Below, in pieces: positions 23,601 through 31,414 of a stretch of DNA of 64,000 nt. Source of the stretch: Neotamlana sargassicola (GTDB lineage Bacteria; Bacteroidota; Bacteroidia; Flavobacteriales; Flavobacteriaceae). Under the pieces are notes generated by a model, which did not search any database, was not told the origin of the DNA, and saw nothing but the letters and a program-made list of their open reading frames with translations. Position 1 is the first letter of the stretch. Each line of letters starts with the position of its first letter. Location: contig NZ_JAJAPX010000003.1 in NCBI RefSeq assembly GCF_020523965.1, positions 186,001 to 250,000 of the forward strand. Direction: 5' to 3'. Both the position numbers and the translations under genes were made by a program.

Positions 23601-26459
23601 TAAAGTACCACCAGTGTTTGAATTAGTTGTGTTGCTGTACCATTGGTAAGTGTATGTTGTTCCTATACCTCCCGAAACTACAGCTTCTAAGTCTTGTGGT
23701 GTAATTCCTTGACAAAGTGTTTGCGTTGCTAATGGCTGGGTTGAAATTGTTGGAGCATTTACTACAATAACCTCCGAAACGGCGCTTGTAATATCACCAC
23801 AACCGCTTCCGTTCAGGGAAATGACAACGTAGTAATAAAACGTTCCAGCCGATGAATAGATTGGTGGAGTGTAAGAAAGATCATTTGCTCCAGAAATAGC
23901 TGTTCCACCAGTATTACTATTGGTCGTGTGGCTATACCATTGATAACTAACTGTTCCAGTTCCCCCGGAATGTGCAACGGTTAAAGCGTTGTTTAATTCG
24001 CCTCCTACACAAAGACTTTGTGTATTGATTGGCTCAGTATCTATTTGAACTCCTTCAACCACTTCAATTCTTGCTGTTGTTGAAGCAATTTGGTTACAAC
24101 CAGCTCCGGACGAGCTAAACGAAACAACACAATAGAAGTATATAACTCCAATTGTATTGTTTGGTGGTGTGTAAGTATTTGAGGTTTCTCCTGTTAATTC
24201 TGTTCCTGAAGTAGTATTATCAATAGTATTGCTGTACCATTGGTAACTAGGGGTGCCAGAACCATTTACAGCAACTGTTAAAGGTGTAATTGTACCGTTT
24301 AAACAAACCGTTTCTGGTTGCGGTTGAGTTATGAATTCTGGTGCAGGCTCTACAGTTACGGTGAAAATCACTGGTGCACCATCGCAACCATTTAGTGTTG
24401 GTGTTACGGTATAAGTAACATCTTCTGCTGTAGTTCCTGAATTAAAAATGGTTTGTACAGGAATCGTATCTGTTCCCGAGGTTAAAAATCCAGTAACGGT
24501 AGTAGGAGCAGTGGCGGCCCAAGAAAATGTAGTACCGCTTAAATCGGATGTTAAAACAACCTCATTGGTGTCGGTTCCCGAACAAATAGTTTGGGCTAAA
24601 TCGGTATTAGTAATGGTTGGCACTGGGTTTATAGTAAAATCGTATGTTGCTGTTACAGTATCGCAGCTATTTGTAACTTCTAAGGTTATGGTATAGTCTC
24701 CGGGAGTATCGTAATTAATTGTTCCTGGGTCTAAAGTATTAGCTGTAGTTGGGTTTCCACCAGGGAAACTCCATGCATAAGTTATGGTTTCAGAAGTTGG
24801 AGCACAAGTATTAACAGAAGCAACAGGATTGAATGAGGCCATGCCACAAAAATCGTCTATTTGGTTAATTGTGGCTTGTGGGGGCTCTTTTACTTCAATA
24901 GTTTCAGTGTGCATACTTTCGCCGCATGCGTTGGTTGTTGTTAACGTTAGTGTGTATGTTCCTGCAGTTGTGAATTCGAAAGAAGGCGCTGCGGAATTTT
25001 CATCTGTTCCATTAGTATAATTCCATTGTGGTGTTGTTGTTCCGCAAAGTCCTTGATTGTAATCAACCTCCCAAAGATACGTTTCACCACCACAGCTTTG
25101 AGTATAATCGGTTGTGTTGGTGACTTGTACATTTAATGGAGAACAACCATTGTCAGTGCTTAAAGTGAAATCGGTTATTAATTCTGGTTCAATACAAATG
25201 GTATTGGTAACAGTGTTTGTCGTGCCACAAAAGTTCTGAGAATATAATTCAATGGTATAAACACCTGGACTTGTGTAGGTATGCGAGGGGTCACGTAATG
25301 TTGAGGTGGTTCCATCACCAAAATCCCAATAATAACCAGCAGAAGTATCGCAATTTTGGTTATAACCGGTTGTTGAGGTATTGGTGAATTGTACCGGCAT
25401 ATTTAAACACCCATTTGGGTCGTTTGTAAAAGAAACATCAGGTTTTTTTAAAATAATAATAGGCCCAGCAGTTAGTGTTGTTTCTCCACAAGAAGTAGTA
25501 ATATATAAAACAGCGGTATAGCTATAATCGGGACAATTTGATTCTGTATATTCATGCGGAATTGGGAAATCATCGGAATTTGCTGGATTAGCAGCATCAA
25601 AATAGGCAGAAGCTTCTAATTGTTGTTGTGAGTAAGTTATAATGGTACCGTCACCAAAATCAATATAATAATTTGTATCTGGCGGATTAGTTCCCCAAGA
25701 ACCTATTGCAAATTCAATAGGCGCAATTGGTGTACACAAATTAACAGTATTTCCGGGGTTTACAATAGCGCCAGTTGGGTTGCTTGAATTTTTTACTAAA
25801 TACGTTATTTTATTTTCGCAATCGGTACCATGTGCAGTTATGGTCATATTATACGATCCTAATTGAGCATAAGTATGTGTTAGTGGGAAAGTAACATTGG
25901 TTTCTGTATTATTATCGCCCCAATTTATATCATACGATGTAATACATCCACCGTTTGATTGGTTTCCAACATTAATGGTATAAGTAGGATCTGAAGTATT
26001 GTTGCCACAATTATCAAAATGTGGAGAAAAATTTGCTTGGGCATCAATATCATAAAAACTAAGGTTTGGTTTACGTAAAACCGGAACTTGTTTGTTTATG
26101 GTTGTAGTTTCGTTGTTGCTATCGGTTACAGATAACGTTACATTTACATTTTGTGTGCCACATCCAACAACATTAAAGGTATGCGATGGTGTTGCACTTG
26201 TGCTTGTGCTTCCGTCATCCCCAAACGTCCATAAGTAAGTATATGGGGCGTTACCAGAAACTGTTGAGGTAAAATCTACTTGAGTACCGGAGCAAGCACC
26301 ACTATTGTTAAATGTGAAATCTACTGTGGGCGGCGCAGAAACTTCTGTCGATCTATTATTGTTTTTAGGGGTTTCTAAAAGGAATTTTTTATTTAAAGCG
26401 AAAAAAGAAACACTAATTATTAGAAACGCAAGTACTGTAAGAAAAGTAGTTTTTCTCAT
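20649..26459 (-). CDS. Giant T9SS type B surface adhesin with PKD, Ig-like and SprB repeats
   Basis: This is a 1936-residue secreted protein. After a signal anchor (residues about 6-22) come six or seven PKD-type domains (about 45-620, with WTFGDDGST, WDFGDGTTST) and a PKD-like domain ending near 710. Four Ig-like repeats of about 95 residues follow (about 710-1095, each with QWYSN...YTPP...YYY), then another PKD-like domain. Seven SprB-type repeats come next (about 1195-1740, with C(F/Y)GxxDGxI...GG...Y.W...LxPGxYxxTVTD), then a final PKD domain. The gliding-motility-type C-terminal domain starts at about 1843 (VPNTFTPNNDGINDYF) and is the type B sorting signal. The architecture implies a surface adhesin used for attachment or gliding. 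It is co-transcribed with its PorP/SprF partner. Confidence 0.95.
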   Translation of the reverse strand: MRKTTFLTVLAFLIISVSFFALNKKFLLETPKNNNRSTEVSAPPTVDFTFNNSGACSGTQVDFTSTVSGNAPYTYLWTFGDDGSTSTSATPSHTFNVVGCGTQNVNVTLSVTDSNNETTTINKQVPVLRKPNLSFYDIDAQANFSPHFDNCGNNTSDPTYTINVGNQSNGGCITSYDINWGDNNTETNVTFPLTHTYAQLGSYNMTITAHGTDCENKITYLVKNSSNPTGAIVNPGNTVNLCTPIAPIEFAIGSWGTNPPDTNYYIDFGDGTIITYSQQQLEASAYFDAANPANSDDFPIPHEYTESNCPDYSYTAVLYITTSCGETTLTAGPIIILKKPDVSFTNDPNGCLNMPVQFTNTSTTGYNQNCDTSAGYYWDFGDGTTSTLRDPSHTYTSPGVYTIELYSQNFCGTTNTVTNTICIEPELITDFTLSTDNGCSPLNVQVTNTTDYTQSCGGETYLWEVDYNQGLCGTTTPQWNYTNGTDENSAAPSFEFTTAGTYTLTLTTTNACGESMHTETIEVKEPPQATINQIDDFCGMASFNPVASVNTCAPTSETITYAWSFPGGNPTTANTLDPGTINYDTPGDYTITLEVTNSCDTVTATYDFTINPVPTITNTDLAQTICSGTDTNEVVLTSDLSGTTFSWAATAPTTVTGFLTSGTDTIPVQTIFNSGTTAEDVTYTVTPTLNGCDGAPVIFTVTVEPAPEFITQPQPETVCLNGTITPLTVAVNGSGTPSYQWYSNTIDNTTSGTELTGETSNTYTPPNNTIGVIYFYCVVSFSSSGAGCNQIASTTARIEVVEGVQIDTEPINTQSLCVGGELNNALTVAHSGGTGTVSYQWYSHTTNSNTGGTAISGANDLSYTPPIYSSAGTFYYYVVISLNGSGCGDITSAVSEVIVVNAPTISTQPLATQTLCQGITPQDLEAVVSGGIGTTYTYQWYSNTTNSNTGGTLITGATSSTYTPPTTTVGTLYYYCEITQTEPGCNTTSETAEVTVNAAPNITNQPASETICFGETFNTLSVSYTNGVGTANYQWYSNSSNDATTGMPISGETNATFTPPSNTVGTTYYYVIITFSSGGCTQITSNVTEHVINETPSISDFDLTICSGVAFDITPNETNGDTVPSNTLYTWDTPTITPTGSITRASIETIGASSISQILTNTTINPATVTYTVTPTSGDCVGLPFTVTITVNPSISVSETIINSTCYNSQSGSIDISITGGVPFTTGNLYQVAWTGPNGFTSSNEDISNLGPGNYSVTINDDGGCPYSNTYTITEPEELIFSAVVFDAETISCFGADDGSIGIDISGGTTPYTYNWTLNGNPFSTDEDLTNLGPGNYEITVTDANNCPSISQTFQLIEPAELQASLASKVDVICYGDATGEIYINVNGGRPTEVSTGVFDYTYSWTGPNGYSSTNQNISNLFAGTYTVTVTDKSNCTDTLQVIVNQTDEIIIDYSATEIKCYGDNDAVITINSITGGVAPYTVTWSNLGSGMVQDNLSPGTYIITVTDDANCVKEASVVIEEPPLFRITPTTSNVSCFGAMDGRITLNFEGGIDPVNLVWDDDPTAGVERNNIGPGTYNVTITDGTPCTITETFVITEPAELNLTANTTDALDCDIPESGAINLMVTGGSMPFTYSWSNGATTEDLSNMPPGDYSVTVTDANGCDVSGSWSINRFEPLVVDVETHTIHDCVTRKVNQTFEAKPSGGVPPYDIQWSSGTVSGANNEFMSTNQNGLTIIDVTDSMGCSISYSYQVEIPVLGYPDFTQTSESFINFGFYSKLIPIEFTNESTGDFEAVSWNFGDGTFSSDESPTHSYNNEGTYTIIQTVTYPFGCAYTKEIILTIEKGYNLMVPNTFTPNNDGINDYFVPKTKALTDMTFSIFNTWGSLIFSETGDALQGWNGTVKDYHTENGNFYYTLTAKTLYGETITKKGAFSALK

Positions 26460-26645
26460 AGAAAATAAAATTGTTAATAGCTGAAACTAAAATAGATATT
26501 CTTTTTTTAAATAGATGTAATTAAAAGATATATGTGTACTTTTTTAGGTTAAAATACCTAATATTGGGTATTTATTTCGGCTTTAAAAGTTTAAAACATT
26601 CTAAGCCTAAATTACTTTCATATATTTACAATAAAAACGAAATAA

Positions 26646-27554
26646 TTGAAGGCATTAGTAATTTCTGGAGGAGGTAGTAAAGGCGCTTATGCAGGTGGCG
26701 TTGCAGAATATTTAATAAAAGAACAAAAGCGCGATTATGATTTGTTTTTAGGAACATCGACAGGGAGTTTGTTAATACCTCATTTAGCGGCTGGTAAAAT
26801 TGATGAAATTCATAAAGTTTATACCAGTGTAAACCAAAATGATATTTTTAGTGTTAATCCTTTTGTTATTCGAAAAAAAGGCGATCGACAATTTGTGTCT
26901 ATAGATTTTTTAAATTCTATATGGCAATTTATTAAAATGAAGCGGACTTTTGGTGAGAGTAAAGCCTTAAGAAAACATATTAAAAAGCATTTTACAGAAG
27001 GTGATTTCGATTTAATAAGAGCTACAAAAGAAGATGTTGTGGTAACGGTTTCAAACTTATCTATGAATTGTGTGGAATATAAATCTATAAATGATTTTAC
27101 TTATGAAGAGTTTTGCGATTGGATTTGGATTTCCTGTAATTACATTCCCTTTATGTCGTTAGTTAAACGAAATGGTTTTGAATATGCCGATGGAGGCTTA
27201 GGTTGTGTAGTGCCTATTAGAGAGGCTATTTTACGCGGTGCCACCGAGGTTGATGCTATTATTTTAGATACAGAAAAACTGATTTACAATAAAATACTAG
27301 GGAAAAACCCGTTTTCTTTATTAATTAATTTATTCGGACACTTACTCGATCAGGTAGAACGTAGCGATATTGTTATTGGCAAGTTGGCAGCTAAAAATAA
27401 AAATGTACAATTGAATTTATTTTATACGCCATCACGATTAACCGAAAATGCGTTAATATTTAATAAAAAACTTATGAAAGAGTGGTGGCAACAAGGGTTT
27501 GAATATGCTAAACACAAATATTCTGAAGCACAATCGAACGAATTACGCGAATAA
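26646..27554 (+). CDS. Patatin-like phospholipase
   Basis: This is a 302-residue patatin-family serine hydrolase. The oxyanion hole GGGSKGAYAGG is at residues 8-18, the nucleophile elbow GTSTG at about 37-41, and the catalytic dyad Asp in YADGG near 180. The start is TTG. No ATG lies upstream in frame, and the oxyanion motif must be close to the N-terminus. No signal peptide or C-terminal barrel is present, so it is probably cytoplasmic, hydrolysing acyl esters of phospholipids or similar lipids. Substrate is unknown. It is convergent with the following small gene. Confidence 0.9.
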   Translation: MKALVISGGGSKGAYAGGVAEYLIKEQKRDYDLFLGTSTGSLLIPHLAAGKIDEIHKVYTSVNQNDIFSVNPFVIRKKGDRQFVSIDFLNSIWQFIKMKRTFGESKALRKHIKKHFTEGDFDLIRATKEDVVVTVSNLSMNCVEYKSINDFTYEEFCDWIWISCNYIPFMSLVKRNGFEYADGGLGCVVPIREAILRGATEVDAIILDTEKLIYNKILGKNPFSLLINLFGHLLDQVERSDIVIGKLAAKNKNVQLNLFYTPSRLTENALIFNKKLMKEWWQQGFEYAKHKYSEAQSNELRE

Positions 27555-27556
27555 AT

Positions 27557-28075
27557 TTACCAAATACTTGAAACTTCGTCTTTAACAAAAGCCAAAGCGG
27601 CGTCGCTTGGAGATTTACGTTCCATCATTTCATTTAACAAAACCTCACGTAACTTATTTGCAGTATCAGTCTTTTCAAGTAAACTGGCTTTTCTAATAAG
27701 TTGAATTGTGGCGTTTTTTGCGGCCGTAATAATATTCCAACATTTATCGCTAATATAGATTTGCTGGGTTAGGTTATGTTCAAATTCTTGTTCAATACTT
27801 TGTATAAGTAAACTTTCGTAGGCTTCTTTATTGTCGCTAATAGGAGCAACCCGAACCAAAAGTTTAGCAGGAGAAATTCGCTCTAAAAATAACACCATAC
27901 GTTCGTAAGCTTGCAAACGTGTTGGTAAAGCATTTACTTGTAAATCTTTTTTTAGTAAAAATCTACGTCGTCCATCTTCGTTTTGTGTGTGTGTTTTAAA
28001 AAAATAGTAAGCAATTAAACCTGTAATAATTGTAGGTATGCAATATAGGGCTAAGTCTATTATTCGGTCTGTCAT
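27557..28075 (-). CDS. Conserved hypothetical membrane-anchored protein
   Basis: This 172-residue protein has one N-terminal transmembrane helix (residues about 6-24, IIDLALYCIPTIITGLIAYYFF). A basic stretch and a helical soluble domain follow (LQAYERMVLFLERISPAKLLVRV...QSIEQEFEHNLTQQIYIS). I recognise it as a Bacteroidota-specific conserved protein without a known function. It lies 4 bases downstream of the FMN glutamate synthase-like gene, which is also membrane-anchored, so the two may act together. That is inference from position only. Confidence 0.75.
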   Translation of the reverse strand: MTDRIIDLALYCIPTIITGLIAYYFFKTHTQNEDGRRRFLLKKDLQVNALPTRLQAYERMVLFLERISPAKLLVRVAPISDNKEAYESLLIQSIEQEFEHNLTQQIYISDKCWNIITAAKNATIQLIRKASLLEKTDTANKLREVLLNEMMERKSPSDAALAFVKDEVSSIW

Positions 28076-28079
28076 TATG

Positions 28080-29648
28080 TTATTTGTTATTTTTTTTAAT
28101 TCCGCCTAAATGTATGCAATCTTTCAAATCTTGCATAGATGTAAAAGGCACAGCAACTTTATTATATTGGTAAGTACCGCTTAATTGTTTCGATAAGTTA
28201 TGGTCGTCTACATTTACCTCAATATCATCCATTGTAAACTGGCAAGGGTGTTCATAACCTGCAGCATGTGTTATTTCTATAAATTCCTTTTTAAAAGTCT
28301 TGAAATATTGCGCTAGTCGTTCAGATTTTAATGGTACATCAATACCTTTTTGTAGCCATTTACTTTGTGTTGCTACTCCAGCAGGACATCTGTTTGTATG
28401 GCAAACTTGCGCCTGTATACAACCAATACTCATCATGGCTTCTCTGGCAACATTTATACAATCCGCACCCATAGCAAATGCCATGGCTGCTTTACCAGGA
28501 AAGCCTAATTTACCACTTCCAATAAATACAATACGCTCGGTAAGTCCTTTTTCTTTAAACACTTTATATAAATCGCCAAAACCGTAAACCCAAGGTAACG
28601 ATACATGGTCGGCAAAACTTGGAGGTGCAGCACCAGTACCACCTTCACCGCCATCTACAGTAATAAAATCGGGGCCTTTTCCTGTTTTTTTCATTAAATC
28701 GGCTAATTCTTTCCATTGGTTAAGTTTTCCAATAGCAGCTTTTATACCAACAGGTAAACCAGTTTCTTCGGCAATTAGCTCTATAAAATCAACCATTTCT
28801 TTTACATTAGAAAAGGCAGAATGATTTGGAGGCGAAAGTACATCTTGCCCCATAGGGACATGGCGTATTTCAGATATTTCTTTTGTTATTTTACTAGCAG
28901 GTAAAACACCACCTTTACCGGGTTTTGCACCTTGTGATAATTTTACTTCAATAGCTCGTATAAACGGATTTTTTTCAACTAATGTCTTTAGTTTTTCTAA
29001 AGAAAAACTTCCATCATCAGCTCTAACACCAAAATAACCTGTACCAATGTGAAAAACCACATCGCCACCATTACTATGGTACGGAGATAAGCCGCCTTCT
29101 CCAGTGTTGTGGTAGGCATCTGCTAAAGCAACACCTTTGTTTAAAGATTCTATAGCTTTAGCAGATAACGAACCAAAACTCATGGCAGATACATTAATTA
29201 TTGAAGCTGGCCTGTAAGGTTTTTTACGTTTGTTAAACTCACCCATAACTTTTGCACAGGGTAAAAAAGACTTGTCTAAAGCATTTGGGTGCTTTTCATT
29301 AATTTTAAACGGAAACATGGCGTTATTAATAAAAATATGCTGATGTGCGTAAATGTCGCGATCTGTACCAAAGCCCTCATAATTATTTTCTTTTTTTGCA
29401 GAAGCATAAATCCAACCACGTTCTATTCTGTTAAAAGGCAGTTCTTCTCGGTTGTTGGCAACTAAATATTGTCTAAGTTCAGGTCCAATACTTTCTAACC
29501 AATACCTAAAGTGCCCTACAATGGGGAAATTATGACTAATAGTATGAGAGCGTTGAATAAAAATATCGCGAATTGCAACAATAATAAGTATTATTAAAAC
29601 CCATGCCCACCAAGAAATGCTTGATAAAAAATCTAAAATAACTGTCAT
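28080..29648 (-). CDS. FMN-binding glutamate synthase family protein
   Basis: This 522-residue protein is built on the FMN/3Fe-4S (synthase) domain of the glutamate synthase large subunit. It has an N-terminal transmembrane helix (about 5-25) and no glutamine amidotransferase domain. Conserved blocks are INVSAMSFGSLS near 150, TGEGGLSPYHSNGGDVVFHIGTGYFG near 180, KLSQGAKPGKGG near 240, VDGGEGGTGAAP near 330, and a cysteine cluster CIQAQVCHTNRCPAGVATQ near 405 that can hold a 3Fe-4S cluster. It cannot release ammonia from glutamine by itself. No gltD-like subunit is adjacent. Its actual reaction is unknown. Confidence 0.9.
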   Translation of the reverse strand: MTVILDFLSSISWWAWVLIILIIVAIRDIFIQRSHTISHNFPIVGHFRYWLESIGPELRQYLVANNREELPFNRIERGWIYASAKKENNYEGFGTDRDIYAHQHIFINNAMFPFKINEKHPNALDKSFLPCAKVMGEFNKRKKPYRPASIINVSAMSFGSLSAKAIESLNKGVALADAYHNTGEGGLSPYHSNGGDVVFHIGTGYFGVRADDGSFSLEKLKTLVEKNPFIRAIEVKLSQGAKPGKGGVLPASKITKEISEIRHVPMGQDVLSPPNHSAFSNVKEMVDFIELIAEETGLPVGIKAAIGKLNQWKELADLMKKTGKGPDFITVDGGEGGTGAAPPSFADHVSLPWVYGFGDLYKVFKEKGLTERIVFIGSGKLGFPGKAAMAFAMGADCINVAREAMMSIGCIQAQVCHTNRCPAGVATQSKWLQKGIDVPLKSERLAQYFKTFKKEFIEITHAAGYEHPCQFTMDDIEVNVDDHNLSKQLSGTYQYNKVAVPFTSMQDLKDCIHLGGIKKNNK

Positions 29649-29721
29649 CCTTCTTTCTTTAAAAAGTAAAGATATTTTAAAATAAATTGTTCCCCAAGAA
29701 ACGAAAACATATCTTTATAAA

Positions 29722-31266
29722 ATGCAATTAAATTTTAAAAAAGCATCACTTTTTTTAGCTGGTTTTATTGGGTTAATTACAATTATCACAATTATTTTAA
29801 ATTTTATTATTTCAAATAAAATAAAAACCACCATATCAGAATTACCTAGCCATATTGAAGTAACTTATGAAGATGTAAACACGAATATTTGGTTTGGTAG
29901 TTTCTCTATTAAACATCCAATAATTGTTGTTAAAGGTCAAAATACAAATGAAAATTTATTAGAAACCGAAGCCAAACAGTTTAAATTAGAAGGGTTTAGT
30001 CTATGGAAATGTTTTTGGGATAAAAAAATAGATATTGAAAGCATTGGTATTAATAACTCAGTATCCAAAATACTTTATAATTCAGTTTTAAAAGAAAATG
30101 ATTATAAAAATGAGTCATCAAAGTATTTAAAAAACAATTTTTTAATCAATCATATTTATTTAAATGATGCTAACGTATTAGTAAAAAATGTTGAAAATGA
30201 TTCTATAATTTTTAGCGTTTCTAGTTTAAACTCAACTGTTAAAGGGTTTGAAATTGATGATTCGAATGTTAATTATCAAAATTTTGTTTTACAAGGAAGT
30301 GACATGTTTTTTGCCGTTAATGAGTTTGAAAACTTGAATGTATCAGAATTTAATATATCAAAAAATCAAATAACATTAAAAAATGTAGGTTTAAATACTA
30401 AATATTCTAAAACGCAATTATCATCAATTTTAAATAAGGAACGCGATCATATTAAAGCAAATTTTAATGAAATATTATTCAGTGAATTAGATTTAAAGTT
30501 TACTAAAGGTTTTAGTTTGTCCGCAAAAACAACTGAAATTAACACGCCTAAAGTTGAAGTGTTTAGAAATAAATTATTGCCAGACGATTTTAAAACAAAA
30601 CCTTTATACTCAAAGCTTTTGCGAGATTTAAACTTTAATTTAAATATTGATGACTTAAAAATTAGCAACGGACAAATAATTTATTTTGAAAAAGTTAATA
30701 ACGATAACAAAACACCTGGAACTATTAGGTTTGATGATTTAAATGCGCAAATAAAGAATTTAGGAAATGTAAATACCCTGAAACCGGTAAGTATTAAGGT
30801 TGATGCATTGTTTATGCAAGAATCTGATTGTCATGTTAATTGGCATTTTAAAGTGGCAGATACTACTGATGCTTTTGTGTTTAAGGCTGATATAAAAAAC
30901 TTAAATGCTTCAAAAATAAATCAATTTATTGAGCCAAATTTAAAAGTGAAATTAAAGGGGGAGTTGCAACAAACTTATTTTTCTGTGTATGGTAATAACA
31001 ATATTTCGAATACAGATTTAAAAATTAAGTACAATAACTTTGAAGTATCAGTTTTAAAAGAAAATGGCAAAGAAAAACGTAAGTTATTATCTGGCTTAGT
31101 TAATTTATTTGTGTTAAAAAACACTAATGATAACTCCGATAATTTCCGTTACGGTAAAGCCGAAAATATTATACGAGAAAAAAACAAGTCTGTATTTAGT
31201 TATGTTTGGTTAAATGCTAAACAAGGGTTGTTGTCTGCCATGACTGGTAGTGAAAAAAGGGATTAA
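29722..31266 (+). CDS. AsmA/DUF748-like inner-membrane anchored protein
   Basis: This 514-residue protein has one N-terminal transmembrane helix (about 7-30, ASLFLAGFIGLITIITIILNF). A long periplasmic region of beta-strand character follows, with few cysteines and rich in Asn, Lys and Ile. The N-terminal pattern (LPSHIEVTYEDVNTNIWFGSFSIKHPIIVV) and the recurring short strands resemble AsmA-like/DUF748 proteins of the bridge-like lipid-transfer superfamily. This is a fold-level resemblance, not a firm assignment. No operon partner is evident. Confidence 0.6.
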   Translation: MQLNFKKASLFLAGFIGLITIITIILNFIISNKIKTTISELPSHIEVTYEDVNTNIWFGSFSIKHPIIVVKGQNTNENLLETEAKQFKLEGFSLWKCFWDKKIDIESIGINNSVSKILYNSVLKENDYKNESSKYLKNNFLINHIYLNDANVLVKNVENDSIIFSVSSLNSTVKGFEIDDSNVNYQNFVLQGSDMFFAVNEFENLNVSEFNISKNQITLKNVGLNTKYSKTQLSSILNKERDHIKANFNEILFSELDLKFTKGFSLSAKTTEINTPKVEVFRNKLLPDDFKTKPLYSKLLRDLNFNLNIDDLKISNGQIIYFEKVNNDNKTPGTIRFDDLNAQIKNLGNVNTLKPVSIKVDALFMQESDCHVNWHFKVADTTDAFVFKADIKNLNASKINQFIEPNLKVKLKGELQQTYFSVYGNNNISNTDLKIKYNNFEVSVLKENGKEKRKLLSGLVNLFVLKNTNDNSDNFRYGKAENIIREKNKSVFSYVWLNAKQGLLSAMTGSEKRD

Positions 31267-31414
31267 TATTACCATGATTTTCATTTTTTAAAATCTAGTT
31301 AAGAGTTTATAATTTAAAACTTGTACAGCCTAATTTGTTTATAAATATTAATAAAACTGCTTAATTAAAAGCCAAACAATGGTTAATTTCACGCTTTTAA
31401 ATTACTTGTAGATT

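Noticed and set aside
22800-24400. Repeated segments possibly read as a CRISPR or DNA repeat array
   Set aside because: The repeats are about 280 bases long and encode Ig-like domains of the adhesin. No short direct repeats with unique spacers are present.
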